From: Triangularia verruculosa
Taxonomy: Eukaryota; Ascomycota; Sordariomycetes; Sordariales; Podosporaceae
Direction: 5' to 3'
Assembly: GCA_033296885.1 (NCBI GenBank)
Contig: MU863905.1
Span: 186,001-250,000, forward strand
Length of the DNA: 64,000 bases
Shown here: positions 1 through 12,600 of the stretch, in pieces
Layout: every line of letters begins with the position of its first letter
How positions within the stretch are numbered: position 1 is the first letter of the stretch
The notes under the pieces: generated by a model
The model's input: only the letters and a program-made list of their open reading frames with translations
The model's database searches: none
Told to the model about the DNA's origin: nothing
Made by a program: the position numbers and the translations under genes

Positions 1-2355
1 AACACCTGCCCACCCGTTACGACCATTCCAACCACCTGCTCCCGCCAAAGCTGCCATCCTCCCGATTATTCTCCCACCACCTACCCTCCGACCACTCGCC
101 TTTAGAACATTTACCAAAAAGCACAACCTAACGCTCACCTCCTCTGCGCTACAAGAACTAGCTTCTTTCATTGGTAGACACTGCGGGTCAGGATGGCGCG
201 AGGAAGGGCTGGCCGAGAAGGTGCTGGAGGAGGTAGCCAGGGGGTGGAAGAACAGAAATGGCGGGGTGATTGTTGACGGGGCGAGTCCGGAGCTGAAGGA
301 TATACTGAAGAATCTGGAGGGGAATATGAGTGGGGGCAGAATTATTACGGGTGGTAACGGTCAGAGAGGTGGCCTCAGCCGGCAGAATAGTTTGATGCTG
401 GAAGCCACTGACGAGGCAGACCACTCCAAGACCAGACTGGGATTGCGCCCTACAAGTTTGGCGAGGGAAGACAGCCAGGCTAGTTTTGGCATGTCAGGTA
501 TTGGGCTAGGGGGAGACGATGATGAGCCTGATGACGAGGGTATCATGGATGCAAGGAGGTGGTTGAAGGTTGTCTCTGCTTTTGACCAACCCAGATTTAC
601 GTATAATGTGGCGAAGAAGCACTTTGAAAGGTACGCTTTGCCTCTAGACTTACCACCATCATTGTTATAGCTAACATCTCCAGAATAACGACTCCACCAA
701 GCCTCCTCCCGGCACCCTCACACAAAACAGACAGCTTCCGCAACCGCTACCACATCATCCACCAACGCCTTCTACGCAACGAATCGTTCCAAACCTCGGC
801 CGTGACCTCCTTCTCCCGGTCATCTTCCAACAGCAACTCTTTTCGTTCCCACAAAATCACGCCCATCGCCAATTTACTAGGTCGCCACGGCACCACCCAC
901 CTTCTGCTGGGAATGCTGATCATCCTTCCCACCGGCTCACTGGCCATCTCCGACTTGACCGGCGCTATTACCCTGGATTTGTCCCACGCAGCAGCCATCC
1001 CCCACGACTCGGCCTGGTTCACACCAGGCATGATCGTATTGGTAGACGGCATCTACGAAGAGGAAGAAGAATCCGTCGGCAAGGGCCTCTCCGGCAGTTC
1101 AGGCGTGGGCGGCACGATAGGCGGCAGATTCCAAGGTTTCTTCATCGGCCAGCCGCCCTGCGAGAAGCGTCGTGCTACCTTAGGCGTCACTGGGCTGGAT
1201 GGCATGGCGGGGGACAAGGAGCATACCATCGGGGGAGGGTTCGGGTGGATTGACTTTCTCGGAGTGGGCAGCGAGAGAGCCATCGGCGGCAAGATGAGGA
1301 GGCTGGAACAGAGGTTGTTGAGGCAGCAGCAAACCGGCCAGCAGAGATCACGGATGGTCATCCTGGGAGAGCTTAATCTTGACCAACCGCGGAGCTTGCA
1401 GGCGCTGAAGAAGGTGCTCAGTCTGTATGCCACCGACGGGGAGGGGGAGACACCGATGAGTTTCATCATTACTGGCAATTTCACTAGTTGTGGTGTTATG
1501 GCTAGCCATGGTGGAGGAGCGACGACGGGGACGGGAGGGGCGGGGAGTATAGAGTACAAGGAGTATTTTGATGCCTTGGCGTCAACGCTGGCGGACTTTC
1601 CAAGCTTGTTGACGACAGCAACGTTTGTGTTTGTGCCTGGGGATAACGACGGGTGGGTGTCTGCTTTTGGTGGAGGAGCGGCGGTGCCGTTACCGCGAAA
1701 GGGAGTGCCGTCGTTGTTCACCAGCAGGGTGAGGAGAACGTTTGCAGCGGCAAACCAAGAGGCGGGGCTCACCGGGGAGAAGAAAGGCGGCGAGGCAGTG
1801 TGGACGAGTAACCCGAGCAGATTAAGTTTGTTTGGGCCTAGCCATGAGGTGGTGATCTTCCGGGATGACATTTCGGCGAGATTAAGGAGAGCAAATGTGA
1901 GGTTGAAGGGGAAGGAAGCGGAGGAGGATGGGGATGTGGAGATGTCTGAAGGGCCGAGAACACAGGATAATGGGGATGCAATGGAGATTGATGGAGAACC
2001 GGAACAACAACAGCAGCAGCAACCACCGCCACTGGCGGCAGACCCGAACGCAGTGCCGTATGATGTGTTGGCAGCGAGGAAACTGGTCAAGACGATTCTG
2101 GATCAGGGCTATCTGGCTCCATTCCGACAATCGATCAGGCCGGTTCACTGGGATTACTCCTCGCCGATGTATCTCTACCCGCTCCCGACGGCGGTGGTGC
2201 TCGTTGATACGACGGCCCCGCCGTTTTGCGTCACGTACGAGGGATGTCATGTCATGAATCCGAGTAGCATTCTCGTGAGCGGGAAGAAGGGGGTGGCGAG
2301 GTGGATCGAGTATGAAGCTGGACGGGCCGGGAAGGTGAGGGAGTGTACGTTCTAG
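1..2355 (+). CDS. DPB2: DNA polymerase epsilon subunit B (3' part of gene)
   Basis: Second subunit of the replicative leading-strand polymerase epsilon; nuclear, an essential non-catalytic scaffold linking the catalytic subunit to the replisome. The gene enters from the left edge, reading in the frame that begins at base 2, and has one visible intron: exon 2-630, intron 631-683 (donor GTACGC, branch GCTAAC, acceptor CAG), exon 684-2355. The splice keeps frame and joins HFER to ITTPPS. The OB-fold part is visible near 855-1060 (KITPIANLLGR, GSLAISDLTG). The inactive calcineurin-like phosphoesterase domain follows, with VILGELNLD near 1350, FIITGNFTS near 1462 and VPGDNDGW near 1635. The end, with VRECTF before the stop, is typical of the family. 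Low-complexity insertions sit at about 1920-2030, including a short polyglutamine. The N-terminus is outside the window. Family assignment is firm; the missing 5' exons cannot be described. Confidence 0.93.
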
Positions 2356-5300
2356 TTTTTCTTTTTTTGTTACCGATGACAGGATAGAGATGACTTGGAT
2401 CATGAGGCTAGAAAGTTGCATGGGTGGATGGGATCACGATGGAAAGGAAAAGGGTGTTTTCATTTATCAATGTCAGTTACGCAAAAAGCCAAGGACATAT
2501 TCAGTTCCGCATCTCTATATATTTTATGAGTGGTTGGAGGTGATATCAGATGATGGATGCAAGGCTGGCATGGTTTTACAGCTTGTGAATGCTTACCTAT
2601 CTCGGGGGTTCGCTCTGTAAATAGCTTGGCAGTTGAAGGTGGAGAAGTTGGCTGTGGTGTGGTTGAACATATGTGAAGCGCTTACAGATTTTTCAGCCTC
2701 GTCTGCGCCATGATGGTGCGGTGTGATGATATCGCTGTTGCCGCTACTCGCTGCCGGAGGGGATGTGGTTACACATATAAACCAGACTATTTGGTGTTAC
2801 TGGTGGTGGTATGGCGCAGCCATTTTTGGCTGGAAGGGGGAGGAGCCGTTTTTACACGTGAGCAGGTAGGTGTGTTGGCTGGCGGCATGGCTCAGGGACG
2901 ACTTGGTCTTGTGTGATTTCGTGTCGAATTCCGCAGTCGAGATGTTGAGACGTCGGCGAAGTTCTTGTGTGTGTTGCTTGCTTGTCAGATTGCTGCTGCT
3001 CTACTTTACACGACTTTCAATAGTTTTGATGCAAGTGAGATGAGGTTGTCAGAGCTGCATAAGTGTTCGTTTTCTTTTCTTTTTTGGCTTGTGTTCAATG
3101 CCGAGAACACTGGTGGCTGATGATATTACTGTTGGCGCTGGGTTTGCTAAAGATACTGTTACACGAACGTTGATGCCCCCTGAATATTTGACCGTGCCCA
3201 GTGCTTTGGAGGGATATGGGAGGAGATTGAAGGGGTGTGATATATTCCCTTACTGTGCCTGTTCGGCTTGTACTACGTTCTTTCTTTTCCTATCATGAAG
3301 AGATGGTTTGTATGCCAAGTGATGACGCAGCGTGTGCGGGCAACGACGGCTCTGAGTTTGTTCATGTTGTGTAAATATATTGGTGAGCAATCTTGCAGAT
3401 GTCCTCAGCTGGTTCAATAATTGTGCGTGTAGGCGTCCCGGGAACTCGGGAAACGCCGGGGATAACCCTTGGGCTGGGAAGGTGAATGAAGCCTTTGTGT
3501 TACGAGGTGGCATTTGGCTGTCTGAAGGAGTATGTGCTCCGAGTATGTAAATGGTTGCTCTAAAATAGGGAAGATGACAGGGTCAATATATTTACGAAAA
3601 TAAAAAGATCGGTAGATATGATATATTATTATATGAGAACGTATATGGCCATGATCATGCTATGGCCTGGTGTTTCTGGTATGGTGATGAAGATGCAGGA
3701 CGGGAATGAGCCATGCAGCTCTCGAGAACAATGCCTTTCTTGTGTGAGTTGGCTTGTGAAATGTGAAGCAGCACAGTGTAGTCGACTGCAGAGACAGGTC
3801 TCGACTTTTTCCATTTCACGGTGTGTGTAACACACCAGGGGGCTGCCGGCCCTTGGCGTGTTTTCTGCTGGGTCCTCGTTCGTCATCCGCACCATCTTGA
3901 GACCTCGTAAAGCTGCCGTCGGGTAATTGGTGAGATTCTTCCATCCGAGCATGGACATGTAGACCGAGATCACTTTTAATTCTCCTAGGGCTGGTCGGGA
4001 GTTAGAGGGGAGGTATGACCAGGGATCCAGTTATCGTCTCCGATAATGAGAGGGTCATGAGGCGGAGAGACGCATCCTTTCATCCTACTTGAAACAAGAG
4101 TAATTCATTGCTTGGGAATTCCATTTTCGTACTCAAAATTGGCAAATTGGCTGTTCTCTCGTATTCCAAGCGGCGGCTATGTCCTGCTGGTAGTGACTAT
4201 CAGTCATAGTCAGTGCACGCGCGGGGTATCTACCTCGGCAAGTGTCTTCCAGCCTTCAATTGATCCAGACAGGACATATCCTTTCCAAAGTGCCGTCAGG
4301 CGGGCCATGATAGTTTCACTGGCCCAGTGAGGTGGACGAGAATGCGGTGCACCGCTTGGCTGCTGCAGCCAGCTGCGAGGCCTATCTGACAGAACTGACA
4401 GAATCACCGAGCTCGGCCGGGCAGTGGCCCACGTATCGAGGATCCCAGACACATCTCAGCCCAAGACCGAGCTCTCGCAGACAAGAAGCATACACCACCA
4501 CCTCCGAAAGCCTCGAGCAGCATGAGAACGCCAAAAGAAAGCCACCACCGGTGAATAAGAAACCCCCCAACGTGTTATTGGCGACTGGTGCGCGCCACTG
4601 TGAACGGTACTGGCTGCCACAAGCAGTTACCCAAGCCCCGGGGAAAAGAAAGACCACAAAATGTGCTGAGGGGAAATGAAAGATCACAAAATCTCGGCTT
4701 CGGGACCGGCGGTAAACACTGGGAAACTCGGGGCCTCCAGAGCCCGGAAGCTGGGCACCGGCCGGATCTCTGCCTCGATGTCGCATCACGCACTTCAAGC
4801 AGCTTGCCCAGGATCAAGCCGACGCCGTTGGAGCGGTCAAGGAGGGTTGCCAAGGCAGCCAAACAAGCCGGGAGGGTTGGGGTACGCAGGGAGCAACATG
4901 AGCTACTGGCTGAACAGGACCTGATTGGACGGGGAGAGACAGCTGGTGCTCGAACCAAGATTCATATGGAAAAGAAAACATCCCATCTGCAGATCACCAG
5001 CGCCTCACGCTATTTCCGGCAATCAACGCCCCTGAACCCTGCTAAAAGATCCCCTGTTCATAGCGGTAGCGAGCCCCACAAAGCCCCACTCCCCGCGCGC
5101 TTCTTTCAACCTCCTGTGCCAAGACGGCCCTCGATCTCACCTCGAGCACAAGCTTCGAAAGTCTTGTTACACCACTAGCTCTCTCCATGTCAACACGACG
5201 CGCTGTCAAAGCACAAGATGCATGAAGGATTCTTACTGGCAATAGTCACTTGTCAAACAGCATCCATGGCTTGATAGAGGCGATGATGATGGAGACCATG

Positions 5301-6702
5301 TCCTGAATAGGTATCTGGATATCTGCTTTCCGTCGGTGAGAGCCCCTCTTCCGCAACACCAACGCTACGGAGTAATTGTTTGTTTTCCCGCCTTTTCCTA
5401 CCCCACGGTCACGCCGATCAGAGCCTTCGGTAAAAGCCTGCCACGATGGATGCTGGCATGTGTTTCCTCAGGAAGGTCACTGGACGTTCTGGCCAGGTCC
5501 ACCATTCAGCCCAGGTCTCACACATTCTGTGAACCGGACAAGGTCCTTGCCGGCGTCAGCTTGAGGTGGGAAACACAACGAACAACTATTGAAAGTTGCC
5601 ACACCTTCATCATGACTCCCAAGGGTCAGGTGAGAACGCAGACAGCATGATGTCTGACAGTTACACGGCGAGTCTTTACCGACCGCTACCGACAAAACTT
5701 TGCCCGAGTGGCTGCCTCACACTGCACTTTCGATACCCTTTATGCTGGACCTTTTACCAACGGCTGGGCGGATCGGATCCAAAAAGGCTGACCGCCGTTA
5801 GCCGCATTCAGTCTCAACCTTGGCGGGTGCCGATTTGACCGTTGTACGTTATTAGTGGGATCTCTGCCTCGGAGTTCGGGTTACTGTTTACGATCTGTTT
5901 GTTGTTGTTGATGTTGTTGGCAGCTCGTATCTCAAAGATCACTTGAGGAGTAATTGGCTGGGATAAGCACCGAAATCTTTTGCTTCAGGCCTATGATCTC
6001 TGGGGGAACTTTCGCCTATTGCCGCGCAGTGAAGCTCAACCTCGCGGTTTTGACTGATACCGAGCCCCTTGCTTCGGTGGCTGCGTCAGGGACGCCCCAA
6101 TTTGGAAGACCACAGGAGTTCTTTTGTTCTTCCCGTGGCCGGCCTGCCTACTTGCATGAGGAACATGCACCATGCCGTTAGCCCAAACCCAACTCCTCAC
6201 AAGCTCGAGGCGGCCAAAACGCGCCCATCCGTGTTCTGTTTCTGCTTTTCCTGATACCGCGGCATCTTCGCTATTCCGTCCCAGCCGTTGGCGCCAGCTA
6301 TCCAATTCTCCACACTAGCTCGCCGCCTTCGCCACGCCTTCTCATCTTGTATCTGCAGCCAGACACCATCAGACCAAATCAGCATCAAACAGTCGTCAGG
6401 AACGGAAGTTCGGCCAAGAAGCCGCTCTTCAATACCAAGAGAACACAGACATCGGTGTTAGCTCCGTATTCTGCTTCCCAACACTTTCGGTCATTGATGG
6501 ATCCCTCAGCCTCCTCCTCTCTCCCCTGCTTGGTGTGTGTGAACCAGGAGTTAGCGAAAACCCGCCATGCTGGACTAGGAGAGGGCGCTTGGCACCCGAG
6601 CACTGGGCGATCCTCACGATGGCCTAGTGGATGTACTGTTGCGGTGGGTGCAGCATGCAGCCTTGCATTTCCATTCTCGCTTTCGCGCTATCTCATGGCC
6701 GG
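2356..6702. other. Intergenic region between DPB2 and the multicopper oxidase
   Basis: No gene is supported here. The first few hundred bases are presumably DPB2 3' UTR and terminator. Open frames up to 196 codons (4588-5178 on +) exist but have no recognisable motif, no consistent codon preference and overlap other frames of similar length. Noted structures are a 7-bp hairpin at 3820-3836 (GGTGTGT, 3-base loop, ACACACC) and a degenerate direct repeat near 4639-4693, listed separately. Base composition is ordinary. Confidence 0.6.
4639..4693. repeat. Imperfect direct repeat, two copies about 32 bp apart
   Basis: Two copies of a roughly 23-bp unit of the form GGGGAAAwGAAAGAyCACAAAAT occur in tandem register, differing at two positions. 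They lie in non-coding sequence, about 2.3 kb upstream of the oxidase. Function unknown; replication slippage is the simplest origin. Confidence 0.6.
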
Positions 6703-6943
6703 TCAATATAATGGCCTCGCTTCCCACGCTCAAAATTCTGTTTTCCTTTGGATCATCCGACACCTCTTCAACCGGGCATTCAGTTGCTTTTCCCCTCCGG
6801 TTCTCCTCCTCCTCCTTCTCCTCCCTTCACCTCCTTAATTTCTAATATCTAGTCACCCTCACTCATCATTTCCTCCTTATCATTGGCCTGGGTCGTGGCT
6901 CTGATATCAACAAGCTCTTACTGGAGAGCTACAGACGGTGACC
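6703..6943 (+). promoter_or_regulatory. Core promoter and leader of the multicopper oxidase
   Basis: A TATAATG motif (from 6707) is followed by a long pyrimidine-rich stretch at about 6785-6875 (runs of CTCCTCCT). This is the usual arrangement upstream of transcription starts in filamentous ascomycetes. The leader then runs to the ATG at 6944, which has a good context (ACC before ATG). No perfect TCG-N5-CGR site was found by eye in the 600 bp upstream. Confidence 0.5.
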
Positions 6944-8787
6944 ATGAGGTCGTCTGGCCTTCTATCGCTTGCGGCTCTGTCATTCGCTACCGCAGTCAAG
7001 GCAGCTACCATTACCTATGACTGGACAGCAACATGGGTGTGGGCATCCCCAGATGGAGTTGGAAGACCAGTGATTGGTATCAACAATGCATGGCCTTGTC
7101 CGCAGATTGATGCCACGGTCGGTGATACCGTCATCATCAACTTCACCAACAACCTTGGTAATCAGACCAGCGGTCTCCATTTCCATGGTATCAACCAGAT
7201 TCAGACCCCAGACATGGACGGGCCAAGTGGTGTCACCCAGTGCCCAGTACCGCCCGGTTCATCCATTCAGTACAAGTTCGTCGTTGACATTGGTGGAACA
7301 TTCTGGTGTAAGTTTCGATGGACACTTTTCAATGACGAACATAAGCTGATAGCGGCGAATAGATCACTCACACAACATGGGTCAATACCCTGATGGCCTG
7401 CGCGGCGTGTTCCTTATCCACGATCCCAACGACCCTTACGCCGGCGCTTATGATGAAGAGGTTATCTTGACTGTTTCTGACTGGTAAGATTGCATGCCGA
7501 CCATTACTTTCAAAATCCAAGCTAACCCCAGACAGGTATCACAATGAGTCCTTGAGCATGGTTCGTAATATGCTGCAGCCCAGCAACACTCGCTTCGCCC
7601 CACCCATTCCTGACGGCATGATCATCAACGAAGGTGCCGGCTTGAATGTCAACTTCACCAAGGGCAAGAAGTACCGCTTCCGCATGATCAGCTTTGCGGC
7701 TTTGGCTTCGGCTATGATTCACTTCGACTCTCACGACATCAACATCATTATGAATGACGGTGCCTATCTGCAGAAGGAGGTCAAGTACCAGCTCCGCATT
7801 GCCACTGCTCAGCGTTACGACTTCATCATTGAATGCATCGATCGAGATAATGACAATTATCCATTTTTGATCTCTCTTGATGTCAATCGCGATTGGACGA
7901 ATCCCGACTTGGGTCCTCTCCAGTGGCCTCACAACTACACAGGTTATCTCATCATGGACTACGACAAGCCCAACACCAAGAAGGATGTGGTGCAAAAGTG
8001 GAAGCCGGCCGATGACTCTCACTTCAAGCCATATGACAATGAAACAATCCTTGGAGGCAACAACACCAACTACGACACTCTAATCAAGGTTGACTTCAAG
8101 TTCTGCCAGGATGTCAACGGCTATCCACGCGCTTGCTTCAACAATTTGACCTACATTGACCAAAAGGTGCCAGCTTTGTACTCGGCTGCCACCACTGGTG
8201 AGGACAACACGAACCCTGTCGTCTACGGGCAGATCAACCCCTTCATCGTCAACTTCGGTGACGTCGTCCAGATCGTCGTCAACAACCAGGACGCTGCTAC
8301 TCACCCGTTCCATCTTCACGGTCATCACTTCCAGGTTCTCGACCGCCCTAAGACCGGCACCGGTGACTGGCCTGCCAGAGACACCAACTACAACCAGAAG
8401 CCGCCGAAGCGCGATACCGTGACCGTCATGGCTCACTCGTTCGCCGTCCTGCGCTTCACGGCCGACAACCCGGGCACCTGGCTGTTCCATTGCCACATCG
8501 AGTGGCACGTGGAGATGGGTCTCACCGCGACCATCATCGAGGCGCCGGATAGGCTGAGGAACTTCACCTTCCCTCAGGATCAGCTGGATGCCTGCAACAA
8601 GATGGGCATCCCGGTCAGCGGCAACGCGGCGGGCAACACGCAGGACTACACGGATACCACGGGGATGGTGACGGTGCCGCCTACCATTTACAACGGGGCG
8701 ATGTACGCCGGGTCGAGCAGCAAGGCGAAGAGAAGCAATGGTTTGAGATCGAGGATCGCTTCGGGGATGGGGTCTTTCTTCTTTTAG
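6944..8787 (+). CDS. Secreted multicopper oxidase, Fet3/Abr1 type
   Basis: Three exons, 6944-7307, 7363-7483 and 7536-8787, encode 578 residues. Introns are 55 and 52 bp with GTAAGT/GTAAGA donors and GCTGAT/GCTAAC branch sites. The ATG at 6944 is used because it opens directly into a signal peptide (about residues 1-20, cleavage near VKA-AT). All four copper-binding motifs are present: HFHG at 79-82, HSH at 123-125, HPFHLHGH from 418 and HCHIEWH at 480-486. The axial T1 position is a leucine-type context (EMGL). The sequence style, such as [14 protein letters not shown] and the SGNAAGNT segment near the end, matches the Fet3 ferroxidase/Abr1 branch of ascomycete oxidases rather than basidiomycete laccases. 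Unlike yeast Fet3p there is no C-terminal membrane segment, so the product is probably secreted or wall-bound. By analogy with abr1 in the Aspergillus fumigatus pigment cluster, and from its position 6.4 kb upstream of the polyketide synthase, a role in pigment polymerisation is inferred. A role in iron oxidation is the main alternative. Confidence 0.93.
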
Positions 8788-9550
8788 GGTGGAAGAGAAT
8801 TGATGTAGGACTATGGGAAGGGGGGAGGAATATGCCGACTCGGGCATGAGTAGAGGATGATACCATCACTTATACCTGACGGCGTTGGCTTTTTTTTTCT
8901 TTCTTTTCTTTTCATGTTATGGGATTGGATTTGGATGGCCTTTTGAAGGGAGGAGACTTTGGAAATTATTGTATGGGGTTGGGGTGCACCAATTTTTCGC
9001 TTGCCTTCTTAGATGAGCCCCTAATATCCTCGCTTGTGTTGAAAAAAAATGACTTATTATTATCTGTTACTCCCCTGATCGAATTTGCTGGAGGGAGAGG
9101 TGAATGTTCAGAGCGGTTGTTGTCGGTTATTATTTTTTGCGAGTTTTGTTTCCGGAAAACTTGTGATATTTGGGGAGGGGGGGTAATTGGTGAGTTTGTG
9201 AGGGATGTAGTATCCAGGCTTTTGAGATTGGAAGAGTGTTTTTCTTTTTCGTTGGATTCGAGTTAAGTAGTCTTCCCCTCGTTATGGTCATGGCGATGGG
9301 ATTTTACTCTAGATGGATAGATAGAATGAAATGAGATGGAGTTATGGATAGAAACTTTATGGACTCGGCTTTTGTGAAAGGAGTGAGGGGAGGCGGGGGG
9401 TGGGGGAGTGACTCGTTTGTTGATGGTGTAAGAGTGCCTACATGAACTCCATCGTATGTTTTATGGGGACGGTTTGTGGGATGTGCTTTGCAGGTGGATC
9501 AAGCTTGTTGGTTGGGTGGCCTGGTGAGTTATCAGCAAATTGGAAATTGT

Positions 9551-9640
9551 GAGCTGGAAGTTGTGAGTTGAAGTTCTGAGTTGAAGTTCTGAGCTGAAGT
9601 TCTGAGTTGAAGTTGTGAGTTGAAGTTGTGAGTTGTGAGC
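9551..9640. repeat. 13-bp tandem repeat, about six degenerate copies
   Basis: Units of the form GAGTTGAAGTTCT/GT follow each other head to tail, with C/T and C/G variation between copies. They end in a shorter GAGTTGT unit and a GAGCTGT unit. The repeat lies about 760 bp after the oxidase stop codon in non-coding DNA. Confidence 0.8.
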
Positions 9641-12600
9641 TGTATGCGTGAGTGGTGATGCTTGTCAACACCACCCAACAACTCTGGCCAGCGTCAATCA
9701 GAGCTTTGGCAGTCAGAATGAACCTCATCACTTCAGCTGCAATTGGTAAGTACTTGGACCCGGGTGCAACAATTGTGACTGTGATGTCCAGCAAATGGTG
9801 CATGATTGTGCAATGTGTGAAAGTGGCGCCATATGCACCAAAGAGATACATAAATTCAGGGTAGAAACATAATAATTCGAAGGGAATCACATGAAAGATT
9901 TCACTTACAGCTTCTGTGTTGATTCTCCTTGGCCTTTATGTGGGTGAGGAATGTGTGAGAATACGAGCTGCAAGTGATGTGATCACTCCAACATGTGCTG
10001 ATGGAAGGCTCCCGCGGGCGCAGATAAAAGAGATAGCTGGCTGCCGGCCAAGAAAGGGAGCAGCCAGACAATCGATAGGGATCGATCCGGTCTGCAGGAC
10101 CAAGACCCCAGGGAGAGACATTGTGGGGTTTCGTGTTGATCAGCAAGAAAAAGGCGGGATGATGGCATGCTTTAATACTTCCGGAAAGGGGTACATAAGA
10201 TAATCTCATTGTCTACTGTAGGAGGTCTACCTCCCTGTTCCTGAGAGGCTGGCTTCTGGTCTGCCGCTCCGGTAGATGGCGAAGGTAGCGGTAAACGATT
10301 ACCCCAGCCTCTTGAAGCCCATGTTATTCGTACCAGGTCAGATCTTGTACATAGCATTTCAGCCCGGATCCGAGGCTCGATATCTAGTTGCCCGGCCATT
10401 GCCAATATTCTTTCTCCTGTTGCAGCCAACCACAACATCACGCAGTCCCCCACGCGGGTGCGGTTTGTGGCTCCCTGCAATTGGGGTCAAAGGGAGAGGA
10501 TCGACCTTGCATGACAAGTACCTATTGTCTTGTAACTTACACGCCCCTTACCGGTCTTCTTCACCTCGGTGTGGGGAGGTGTCTCCGTCAGGAATGCCAG
10601 ACCAGAGTCGGTCGAGTTCCCTGCCTTCCACAGCCGAAAGGACCGGTAATCTTCAAAGACTACGGATTTTACTCCGCGGACTCTGATTTCTCGCCATGAA
10701 CATCAGCCAAAGTCTTCGTAATCGCGACGGATTGGTCGGAGATGGTATCAATCAGTCTCTTGAGCGGCAAGTTGCCAAAGAGAGCATAGACACGCTGCCA
10801 GGATGTTCGGTCGATAGGCAACCGAAGACGGGCCGCCAGTTACAGAGCCCACCACTCACAGGGTTGACCTGTATCTCTATATGTACGTCTCGGGGAATAA
10901 ACCCTCATGTACACCCTGCACCAAGCACATGTGTCCTCCGATTCGTGGATGAAGGCCCTGACAAGGCCGCCATTGGCTTTCTGCGAGAGGCGATGGGATG
11001 CGGGAAGGGTGGCCGTAGCGAGCTCCCCTAAGAAACATTTCTTGATATGTCATGTAGTGTTTCATGCCGTCAGAGAATGTGGTGATTGGAGGACGGCATA
11101 CCTTGGTAAAGTCTAATTTTGGTGTGTTCCTCTCCGAAGTACACAGCTCCACAGCACGGTATCCTACGATCCCGAACCTTTAGCAAGAGTGGCTTAGCAT
11201 TTGCAAGCCCCTGCCCCGGGGTTCCTCTGATATGGTGGCATCAAGGGACCGGATACTGCGGCGTCACACAGACAGTCAGCCTTGGCCGCGGTTGACAGGC
11301 TTCCTATCAGACAGAAGAATACGGTTATCAATCTGTCTCAAAGGTTAGCATCTTTAGCCTCTCACCGATGTCCACGTTGGCAGGCCTATTCCAGGACTCT
11401 TGAGTGTGGCTGCCCGCACACAGACCCGAGGCATGTTCCGGAATGCAGAGATCCCGTTCTATACCACTGAAACCGGTGATCCGGCAGTCCACGAGACGGC
11501 TTGCGCATCGTCACCGGTTTACTGTTTACACGGTGGCTGCGAGATGGTACCAGCCGCTTGTCAGCTTGGGATGTGGATATCATAGTTTGTGAAATCTGTG
11601 GCTTGAGGGAATGGCCGCCCCGAGTTCCGGCGGGGGGAGGACGACATATGATGGCTGGACATGACTCGATGTTTGCCCGTGACAGGACCAGTCAGTGCCG
11701 GAGCCAAGTTGGCGCGAGATACTGACAGCACGAAAGAAGCAAGGCTTGCGAAAATGGAAAACGAAGAGAAGTAGAAGGCGATATTTGGCGACGGGAGATC
11801 GACCGAGGGTTGTACAAATATCCAGCTTTGAGCAAGCCCCGAACAGCACAGCTCTTGGATGCATATGGCGAGCTCAGCTCAGCCAGCAATAAGATTTGGC
11901 ATCGTGTAGATTGGACATGTTGCCTGATCTCGCTCGAATGGAGGTTCACATTACGGCTGGAATGCAGTCCCATGGGAGTGGTCGTGGAATCATACAGCCG
12001 CCCGATCTGGGGAGCATGGCCGGACAAGGGTGTTGTTGGTCGAGAATAACGGCACAGCGGCTGATGGGCGAAGCGAAACCCGGAGTCCGGTGGTGGTGTG
12101 GTGGCTGCATGGTGACCATTCCACCCAACAGTAGACAGCTATTCCCGCCAGACAGACCACAAACGGCCGCGCCGCACGGGGAGTAGGTAAGATAGCTGAG
12201 AAGGTTTTGGCAACCGGACGGCCGGAGGCTGCTTTCCGGGCTTCCTCGGGGCGGAGAAAATGCCCGGTGAGCAGAGCACGGCGAGTTGGCGGGAAGGCTG
12301 GAAGGAGATAACAGATAACAGTTTCGTTGACAGCTCGTAGATACGAAGGGTCTGGCCCCCAGGTGCGAGCATCAACCGTTGGACCCGTCTCGGGCGTTGT
12401 GTCGATCGCCGTTTCTTGCAGAAGCTGGCGCCGTTGAGCTGATGTAATCAGTTGTCGACAGCAAACGAGGGCAGTGGCAACGAGATGAGGGCAACGCAAT
12501 CTGTATACTCTCCCAATCGTCGTGATACGTCTCCAGTGGTTGAGCTTTTGCCATGTGCTCAGGGCCTTGTGTTTGTGTTGCTGCTGGTGATTCTCGTCTG

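Noticed and set aside
1053..2090. 345-codon open frame antisense to DPB2
   Set aside because: Low-complexity shadow of the DPB2 exon, with poly-C and poly-S stretches that mirror sense codons.
4588..5178. 196-codon frame upstream of the oxidase
   Set aside because: Basic, low-information translation with several overlapping frames and no domain.
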